From: an uncultured Anaerotignum sp.
GTDB taxonomy: Bacteria; Bacillota; Clostridia; Lachnospirales; Anaerotignaceae
Direction: 5' to 3'
Length of the DNA: 28,529 nucleotides
Assembly (NCBI GenBank): GCA_910578425.1
Contig: CAJTQX010000029.1
Span: 1-28,529 of the forward strand
Positions 23,284 through 28,529 of this stretch are shown here, in pieces. Within the stretch, counting starts at the first letter, position 1. Each line of letters opens with the position of its first letter. Position numbers and translations under genes: made by a program. The notes under the pieces were generated by a model. The model worked only from the letters and a program-made list of their open reading frames with translations. It was not told where the DNA came from and ran no database searches.

Positions 23284-24498
23284 ATGCAGAAAATATCAGG
23301 CGGCGTGACTGCGCCGAAAGGCTTTGCCGCAGGCGGCATACACTGCGGTGTGAGAGGGAGCAGCGAAAAGAAGGATCTGGCGATGATTTACAGCGAAACA
23401 CCCTGCGCGGCGGCGGCTGTGTATACGCAGAACAAGGTGTATGGCGCGCCGATTACCGTAACGCGCGCAAATATTGCTGACGGAAGGGCGCAGGCGATGG
23501 TCTGCAACAGCGGCAACGCCAATACCTGCAACGCGGACGGCGTGGAAAAAGCGGAAAAAATGTGTAAACTGGCGGGCGCGGCTTTGGGACTTTCTGCGGA
23601 TGATATTATCGTTGCGTCTACGGGGGTCATTGGGCAGGTGCTGCCGATTGAACCGATTGAAAAAGGCATTGCCGCGCTTGCACCCCTGCTTTCTGCGGCA
23701 GGCGGTACGGATGCGGCGGAGGCCATTATGACAACGGATACAGAAGCGAAGGAAGAAGCTTATGAAATTGAGATTGGCGGGAAGACTGTGCGGATTGGCG
23801 CGATGGCGAAGGGGAGCGGCATGATTCACCCCAATATGGCGACAATGCTGGGTTTTCTGACAACAGACGCGGCGATTTCTGCGGAGCTTCTGCAAAAGGC
23901 ATTAAAGCTGGCCGTAGACGATACGTTTAACATGGTGAGCGTAGATGGGGACACGTCTACGAATGACATGGTCGCGGTGCTGGCGAACGGCATGGCGGGC
24001 AATACGCCGATTACGGAGGAAGGACCGGAATTCGGACTGTTCCTGTCGGTGGTTCGGGAAATCTGCACGAGCATGGCGAAGAAAATCGCCGGAGACGGAG
24101 AAGGCGCGACAAAGCTGGTGGAATGTACGGTAACGGGTGCGCCAGACCTGCCGCTGGCTAAGGCGATTGCAAAATCCGTTATTACGTCCAGCCTGACAAA
24201 GGCGGCGATGTTCGGGGCAGACGCGAACTGGGGGCGCATCCTCTGCGCCATTGGATACACAGAGGGCGACTTTGCTGTGGATACCATACGGGTGGAAATT
24301 TCTTCCGCAAAGGGGAGCATTTTGGTCTGCGAAAACGGCGCGGGCGTGGCGTTTGACGAGGACAAAGCGAAGGAAATTCTCTTGCAGGAGGAAATCCATA
24401 TTGAGATTGGCATGGGGCAGGGCGATGCACAGGCGACTGCCTGGGGCTGCGACCTGACGTATGACTACGTGAAGATCAACGGGGATTACAGGACTTGA
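23284..24498 (+). CDS. argJ: glutamate N-acetyltransferase ArgJ
   Basis: 404 residues; AAGGAGG lies 7-8 bases before the ATG. The self-cleavage and catalytic site is HPNMATMLGF, where T187 becomes the N-terminal nucleophile of the beta subunit after cleavage of the precursor between A186 and T187. It moves acetyl from N-acetylornithine to glutamate, recycling acetyl groups. Whether it also makes N-acetylglutamate from acetyl-CoA (the bifunctional form) cannot be read from sequence, but no argA is in the window. Full length, with the family's usual C-terminal end (CDLTYDYVKINGDYRT). Confidence 0.97.
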   Translation: MQKISGGVTAPKGFAAGGIHCGVRGSSEKKDLAMIYSETPCAAAAVYTQNKVYGAPITVTRANIADGRAQAMVCNSGNANTCNADGVEKAEKMCKLAGAALGLSADDIIVASTGVIGQVLPIEPIEKGIAALAPLLSAAGGTDAAEAIMTTDTEAKEEAYEIEIGGKTVRIGAMAKGSGMIHPNMATMLGFLTTDAAISAELLQKALKLAVDDTFNMVSVDGDTSTNDMVAVLANGMAGNTPITEEGPEFGLFLSVVREICTSMAKKIAGDGEGATKLVECTVTGAPDLPLAKAIAKSVITSSLTKAAMFGADANWGRILCAIGYTEGDFAVDTIRVEISSAKGSILVCENGAGVAFDEDKAKEILLQEEIHIEIGMGQGDAQATAWGCDLTYDYVKINGDYRT

Positions 24499-24812
24499 TA
24501 AAACCGCGGGACACTGCCCCAAACCCCGCCAACCCTTTGAAAAGGGTTGGAGCCTGAACTTTATTGCCAGACGCATAAAATGCGTCTGGAACTGAAAATT
24601 TGATTCTCCCGCAAGCCGCAGTTTTGCGGCAAACGGGTCAGGGGGCACTGAGCCTCCGGGGGAGGCTCGTTCAGTGCCGACCGAAGCGGAGCGGAGAAGA
24701 AAGCCCTTGTGGGAGTTCGAGGGCCTATGCACCGCCAAGAGGGGGCGGCGGGCTGGAAGCCCGTTTTGCAGCCAAAGACTGCAAAATGCTTTGACCTGGC
24801 CCTCAAGATTTT
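24499..24812. repeat. hairpin array between argJ and argB
   Basis: No gene is supported. Palindromes in order: CCAACCCTT/AAGGGTTGG (24529-24550), CCAGACGCAT/ATGCGTCTGG (24567-24589), an imperfect CCGCAA/GTTTTGCGG form (24609-24629), a long GGCACTGA+GCCTCC stem (24644-24678) and TTTTGCAG/CTGCAAAA (24764-24786). The first two align with 5330-5369 near cheB, where the second stem has different but still paired bases. Confidence 0.9.
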
Positions 24813-24832
24813 ATAGGAGGAATTATTTTTCA

Positions 24833-25687
24833 ATGGGCGACATGAATACCTTTAAGGCAAACGTGCTGACTGCCGCTTTGCCTTACATACAGAAATACAA
24901 CGGCAAGACGGTCGTTGTGAAATACGGCGGGAACGCCATGATACACCCGGACCTGAAAAAGGCCGTAATGAGCGATATTATACTGCTTTCGCTGGTCGGC
25001 ATCCATGTGGTGCTGGTACATGGCGGCGGCCCGGAAATCAGCGGCATGTTGAAGCGGCTGGATATACCGTCACGGTTTGTGGACGGACTGCGTTATACAG
25101 ATACAGAAACGGCAGAGGTCGTGCAGATGGTGCTGGCGGGCAAGACAAACAAAGACCTTGTTTCGCTCATTGGCCAGCTTGGCGGAAAGGCTGTCGGGCT
25201 CTGCGGTATCGACGGGTGTATGATACAGGCGAAAAAGCTGGAAGGCAATTATGGTTTTGTCGGCGATATTACAACGATAGATACTGCGCCGATTGTAAAC
25301 GCCATACAGAGCGGGTATATCCCGGTAATCGCGACAGTCGGTACGGACTGCAAGGGAAGTATTTACAATATTAACGCCGATACGGCAGCAGCGGAAATTG
25401 CGGCGGCTCTGAAAGCGGAGAATATCATTACACTGACGGATATCCGCGGGCTGATGCGCGATGTGGCAGACGAAAGCACACTGATTCCTGTTGTGAAAAC
25501 AGCAGAGGTCGAGATGCTGGTCGCGGACGGGATTATCAGCGGCGGCATGATACCGAAGGTCAAGAGCCTGGAGAAGGCTGTGGAATGCGGCGTTGAAAAG
25601 GCGGTCATGATTGACGGGAGGATTGAACATTCCATATTGATTGAGATGTTTTCCGATGAAGGCATTGGGACGATGTTTATAAAGTAA
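24833..25687 (+). CDS. argB: acetylglutamate kinase ArgB
   Basis: 284 residues. The start at 24833 follows AGGAGG by 12 bases, a slightly long spacing; a longer frame upstream runs through the repeat array and is not real. Nucleotide and substrate motifs: VVVKYGGNAM (27-36), LVHGGGPEI (about 61-69) and SGGMIPKV late in the chain. It has the mobile N-terminal helix (FKANVLTAALPYIQKYNGK) and C-terminal DGR.EH.ILIE.F..EGIGT that mark the arginine-inhibited class. Feedback inhibition here fits an ArgJ-based cyclic route, where the kinase is the controlled step. It phosphorylates N-acetylglutamate with ATP. Confidence 0.97.
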   Translation: MGDMNTFKANVLTAALPYIQKYNGKTVVVKYGGNAMIHPDLKKAVMSDIILLSLVGIHVVLVHGGGPEISGMLKRLDIPSRFVDGLRYTDTETAEVVQMVLAGKTNKDLVSLIGQLGGKAVGLCGIDGCMIQAKKLEGNYGFVGDITTIDTAPIVNAIQSGYIPVIATVGTDCKGSIYNINADTAAAEIAAALKAENIITLTDIRGLMRDVADESTLIPVVKTAEVEMLVADGIISGGMIPKVKSLEKAVECGVEKAVMIDGRIEHSILIEMFSDEGIGTMFIK

Positions 25688-26078
25688 TTTTGCTTCCACA
25701 AGCCGGGATTCCCCCTTCGGGGAGGTGAACATTCGGCTGACGCCATTGACATTTTGTTCTTGGCGACGGGACTGATTTTCCTTGTACTTTTTTTGAAAAA
25801 AGTACCAAAAAACGTGGGGGATTTCCGAAATCTCCCCCACACCCCCTCAACGGCACGGGGATAAACTATCCCCGTGACCCCGCAAAAAATGAACCCTTGC
25901 GAACGGTTTCATTTTTTGCCGGAGCTTGGCAGGGTTTTGGGCTATGTAAATGCGATGGCTGGTTTGCGAGGGCATTGGTAATAATAATTGTCCCGCAAAA
26001 CGCAGTTTTGCGGCAATCAGGGTCTGGGGCATGACGCCCCAGCGGGGTGTGGGGAGGAGCCCCACGAAAACACGCGAA
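25688..26078. repeat. hairpin array between argB and argD
   Basis: At least seven palindromes and no gene: GTACTTTTTT/AAAAAAGTAC (25784-25805), GTGGGGG.../CCCCCAC with a bulge (25814-25840), CACGGGGATA/TATCCCCGTG (25854-25876), GCAAAAAATGAA/TTCATTTTTTGC (25882-25919), CCGCAAAAC/GTTTTGCGG (25993-26013), TGGGGC/GCCCCA (26025-26041) and GTGGGG/CCCCAC (26049-26065). The fifth is the same 21-mer frame as in the argC-argJ gap. Stacked hairpins could stabilise or cut the transcript. Confidence 0.9.
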
Positions 26079-26090
26079 AGAAGGGATAAC

Positions 26091-27269
26091 ATGAGTTTTG
26101 AAACAATAAAACAGCAGGACGAAACGTATATTGCGCATACCTATAACCGTTTCCCTGTGCTGCTCGATCATGGCAGCGGCGCGGTCTGTTACGATGAAAC
26201 AGGGAAAGCCTATATCGACTTTACCAGCGGCATCGGCGTAAACGCGCTTGGCTTCGCGGATGCGGGCTGGGTCAATGCGGTTACGGCGCAGCTGGGGAAG
26301 TTGCAGCATACCTCTAATTTATATTATACTGCGCCCTGCATCGAAGCGGCAAAGCTGCTTTGCGAAAAAAGCGGCATGAAAAAAGTGTTTTTCGGCAACA
26401 GCGGCGCGGAGGCGAACGAGGGCGTTATAAAGGCGGCGCGGAAATACAGCTTTTTGAAATACGGAAAAGAGAAAAAGCGCAGTACGATCCTCGCGCTGGA
26501 AAATTCGTTTCATGGCAGAACAATGGCCTCCCTTTCGGCAACGGGCCAGCCTGTTTATCATAACTATTTTTTCCCTTTTGTGGAGGGCTTTGCGTTTGCT
26601 AAGGCAAACGATTTGCAGGATACGCTGGATAAGCTGACAGAGGACGTATGCGCTGTGATGATGGAGATGGTGCAGGGCGAGGGCGGCGTGCTTCCGCTGG
26701 AACCGGACTATGTACAGGCGGTATACCAGGCTTGCAGGGAAAAGGATATTCTGTTTATCGTGGACGAAGTGCAGACGGGCATTGGCCGAACAGGTACCTT
26801 TTTCAGCTATCAGCAATTCGGTATAGAGCCGGATCTTGTTTCCTGCGCGAAGGGGCTGGGCGGCGGCCTGCCCATCGGCGCGGTGCTGTTCGGTGAAAAA
26901 ACACAGGATACGCTCATCGCGGGCGATCATGGTTCGACATTCGGCGGCAATCCTGCGGTCTGCGCCGGAGCGGTGGAAATATTGAAACGCATGGACAGCA
27001 CGTTTCTGGAGGATGTTACGGAAAAAGGCAGATACCTGCGGGAGGAAATTGAAAAAATGCCGCACGTACAGAGCGTTGCGGGCATGGGTATGATGCTGGG
27101 CATCGCGCTGGATACGGAAAGCAAGCCCATCATTTCCACACTGCTGGAAAAAGGACTGATGGTGCTTTCGGCAAAGGACAAAATACGGCTTCTGCCGCCG
27201 CTGACGATTACCCGCGAAGAACTGGAGCAGGGGCTTGCCATACTGCGGGAAACACTGGAAAATATCTGA
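26091..27269 (+). CDS. argD: acetylornithine aminotransferase ArgD
   Basis: 392 residues. The start at 26091 has GAAGGG 5-6 bases upstream; the open frame before it runs through the hairpin array. A class-III aminotransferase: DFTSGIGVNALGF near the start, the GNSGAEANE phosphate-binding turn, IVDEVQTGIGRTG with the cofactor-contacting aspartate, and the PLP lysine K254 in CAKGLGGGLPIGA. It converts N-acetylglutamate semialdehyde to N-acetylornithine with glutamate as donor. Only 25 bases separate it from argF, with no repeat between them, unlike the other arg gaps. Confidence 0.96.
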   Translation: MSFETIKQQDETYIAHTYNRFPVLLDHGSGAVCYDETGKAYIDFTSGIGVNALGFADAGWVNAVTAQLGKLQHTSNLYYTAPCIEAAKLLCEKSGMKKVFFGNSGAEANEGVIKAARKYSFLKYGKEKKRSTILALENSFHGRTMASLSATGQPVYHNYFFPFVEGFAFAKANDLQDTLDKLTEDVCAVMMEMVQGEGGVLPLEPDYVQAVYQACREKDILFIVDEVQTGIGRTGTFFSYQQFGIEPDLVSCAKGLGGGLPIGAVLFGEKTQDTLIAGDHGSTFGGNPAVCAGAVEILKRMDSTFLEDVTEKGRYLREEIEKMPHVQSVAGMGMMLGIALDTESKPIISTLLEKGLMVLSAKDKIRLLPPLTITREELEQGLAILRETLENI

Positions 27270-27294
27270 TTTGGATAGAGAAAGGACGATAAAC

Positions 27295-28200
27295 ATGAAA
27301 CATTTTTTAAAATTACTCGACTGTACGAAAGAGGAAATCATCGAACTGCTGGACCTGGCTGACCAGTTGAAGCAGTACGTCAAAGAGGGCAAGGAGCACC
27401 ATTTTCTGAAAGGGAAAACGCTCGGCATGATTTTCGAGAAATCCTCCACAAGGACGCGCGTTTCTTTTGAAACGGGCATGTATCAGTTGGGCGGGCACGC
27501 GCTTTTTATCAGTTCCAAAGATTCCCAGATTGGACGGGGCGAACCGACACAGGATACGGCGCGCGTGCTTTCACGCATGCTGGATGGCATTATGATTCGT
27601 ACCTTTGAGCAGAAGGAGGTCGAAATGCTGGCGGAATATGGCACAATCCCCGTAATCAACGGGCTGACGGATTTCTGCCACCCCTGTCAGGTAATGGCCG
27701 ATTTGCAGACCATACGCGAACATAAAGGCAAACTGGAAGGGCTGAAGCTCTGCTATATCGGCGATGGCAATAATATGGCGAATTCCCTGATTGCGGGCGG
27801 GCTGAAAGTCGGCATGGAGGTCAGCATTGCCACGCCGGAAAATTACCGCCCCGCGGCGGAGGTTCTGGAATTTGCAAAGGGCTATGGTGCGAAATTCTTC
27901 CTGACGGACAGGCCGATGGAGGCCGCAAAGGGCGCGGACGTTGTTGTAACGGACGCATGGACTTCCATGGGGCAGGAGGAGGAAAAGAAACAGCGTGAGA
28001 CTGCTTTTGCAGGGTATCAGGTGAACAGGGAGCTGATGGCCGCGGCAAAGCCGGACGCGATGGTCCTGCACTGTCTGCCTGCTTACCGGGAACAGGAAAT
28101 TACGAACGAGGTTTTTGAACAGCACGCAAACGAAATTTTTGACGAAGCGGAAAACAGGCTGCATGCGCAGAAAGCGGTGCTGGTGAAGCTGTTGGGGTAA
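27295..28200 (+). CDS. argF: ornithine carbamoyltransferase ArgF
   Basis: 301 residues; AAAGGA lies 8 bases before the ATG at 27295. Carbamoyl-phosphate binding S51-T-R-T-R55, then HPCQ (129-132), and the ornithine-loop HCLPAYR (from 259) are all present. The latter reads HCLP as in true ornithine, not acetylornithine, transcarbamylases, though this is not decisive. It makes citrulline from ornithine and carbamoyl phosphate. It is last of the arg cluster seen here; argG and argH must lie elsewhere. No T-rich terminator follows: the dyad at 28242-28274 is better read as an operator. Confidence 0.95.
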   Translation: MKHFLKLLDCTKEEIIELLDLADQLKQYVKEGKEHHFLKGKTLGMIFEKSSTRTRVSFETGMYQLGGHALFISSKDSQIGRGEPTQDTARVLSRMLDGIMIRTFEQKEVEMLAEYGTIPVINGLTDFCHPCQVMADLQTIREHKGKLEGLKLCYIGDGNNMANSLIAGGLKVGMEVSIATPENYRPAAEVLEFAKGYGAKFFLTDRPMEAAKGADVVVTDAWTSMGQEEEKKQRETAFAGYQVNRELMAAAKPDAMVLHCLPAYREQEITNEVFEQHANEIFDEAENRLHAQKAVLVKLLG

Positions 28201-28241
28201 TATGGTTCAATCAGAATATTTTTTCAAAAAAATGTAGTGGC

Positions 28242-28274
28242 TTTCTCCTGTTTGTGGTATGATAACAGGAGAAA
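28242..28274 (+). promoter_or_regulatory. promoter enclosed by an 11-bp dyad before the DUF1858 gene
   Basis: TTTCTCCTGTT (28242-28252) and AACAGGAGAAA (28264-28274) are perfect complements, 11 bases apart. Between them lies TATGAT (28258-28263) with an upstream TG (28255-28256), an extended -10 box; the -35 is poor. A dimer bound to the dyad would cover the promoter. It can also form an RNA hairpin, but without a T tract. Confidence 0.55.
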
Positions 28275-28303
28275 TAAAAAACTGCAATAAGGAGGAATAT
28301 TCC

Positions 28304-28504
28304 ATGAAAGCGACAAAAGATATGACGATTGGCGAACTGCTGATGATAAACAGAGGCGCGGGGCAGATTCTGATGCAGAACGGTATGCACTGCGTGGGTT
28401 GCCCTTCCGCGGCGGGCGAAACGCTGGAAGAGGCCAGCATGGTGCATGGCATGGACATCAATAAGCTGCTGAACGATATTAACGCGTATCTGGAAACGGT
28501 TTAA
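28304..28504 (+). CDS. small DUF1858 redox-disulfide-domain protein
   Basis: 66 residues; AAGGAGG lies 9-10 bases before the ATG. One DUF1858 domain: MTIGELLMINRGAGQILMQNG, then HCVGC with the CxxC pair (near 30-33), then a helix with EEASMVHGMDINKLLNDIN. Such domains occur alone or attached to hybrid-cluster and iron-sulphur proteins and are thought to bind metal or form a redox disulfide. The function is unknown. Its own promoter suggests regulation separate from arg; partners beyond the window end cannot be seen. Confidence 0.85.
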   Translation: MKATKDMTIGELLMINRGAGQILMQNGMHCVGCPSAAGETLEEASMVHGMDINKLLNDINAYLETV

Positions 28505-28520
28505 GCGGCAGGGAAACGGC

Positions 28521-28529
28521 GGGGGGGGG
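28521..28529. other. run of nine G at the window end
   Basis: The final nine bases are all G, preceded by CGGC. Poly-G at the very end of a contig is a common sequencing artefact (dark cycles in two-colour chemistry) and may not be genomic. Confidence 0.6.

Noticed and set aside
24674..24832. N-terminal extension of argB by 53 residues
   Set aside because: It runs through the repeat array; AGGAGG and the family's N-terminal helix place the start at 24833.

Overview
The window reads as one contig-end piece from a motile, Gram-positive anaerobe of the Clostridia (probably Lachnospirales; genus not resolvable from this alone). The grounds are AGGAGG-type ribosome sites, sigma-A promoters, sigma-D (FliA-type) motility promoters of the Bacillus/Clostridium kind, SLH and 'stalk' (copper amine oxidase N-terminal-like) surface proteins, a YlqG/YlqH-like flagellar pair and an ArgR-type operator. 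No rRNA, tRNA, CRISPR array, IS transposase or phage gene was seen.

Layout. (1) 1-3106: two paralogous secreted stalk-domain proteins, each with its own near-identical promoter, leader and signal peptide, and each loaded with acidic Ala/Pro/Glu/Asp repeats. (2) 3136-5126, minus strand: a translationally coupled pair, a double zinc-ribbon membrane protein followed by a secreted TPM-domain protein. (3) 5437-10714, minus strand: the chemotaxis run cheA-cheW-cheR-cheB, driven by a sigma-D promoter, with a 166-bp tandem repeat between cheW and cheR. (4) 10819-12511, plus strand: a FliK-C-like protein and an orphan FlhB C-terminal-domain protein. (5) 13043-20224: a PilZ-fold protein overlapping by 4 bases a 1763-residue SLH surface protein, then a single-pass membrane protein with an acidic stalk. 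(6) 20464-21756: a non-canonical FliD-like protein behind a sigma-D promoter. (7) 22113-28200: arginine biosynthesis argC-argJ-argB-argD-argF with an ArgR-type dyad in front. (8) 28304-28504: a small DUF1858 redox-disulfide protein; the window ends in a run of nine G.

How the parts fit. Regions 3 to 6 look like one motility/surface block: a chemotaxis core, export-switch and hook-length-like parts, a possible c-di-GMP-type input (PilZ fold), and large exported surface proteins. The arg cluster holds acetylornithine-cycle genes up to citrulline; argG and argH are not in the window.

The most unusual material is non-coding: a modular, strongly palindromic intergenic repeat family present in at least six gaps (arms change while pairing is kept), the 166-bp tandem repeat inside the chemotaxis operon, an 18-bp perfect palindrome with a possible tiny gene before argC, and an 11-bp dyad that encloses the -10 box of the DUF1858 gene.
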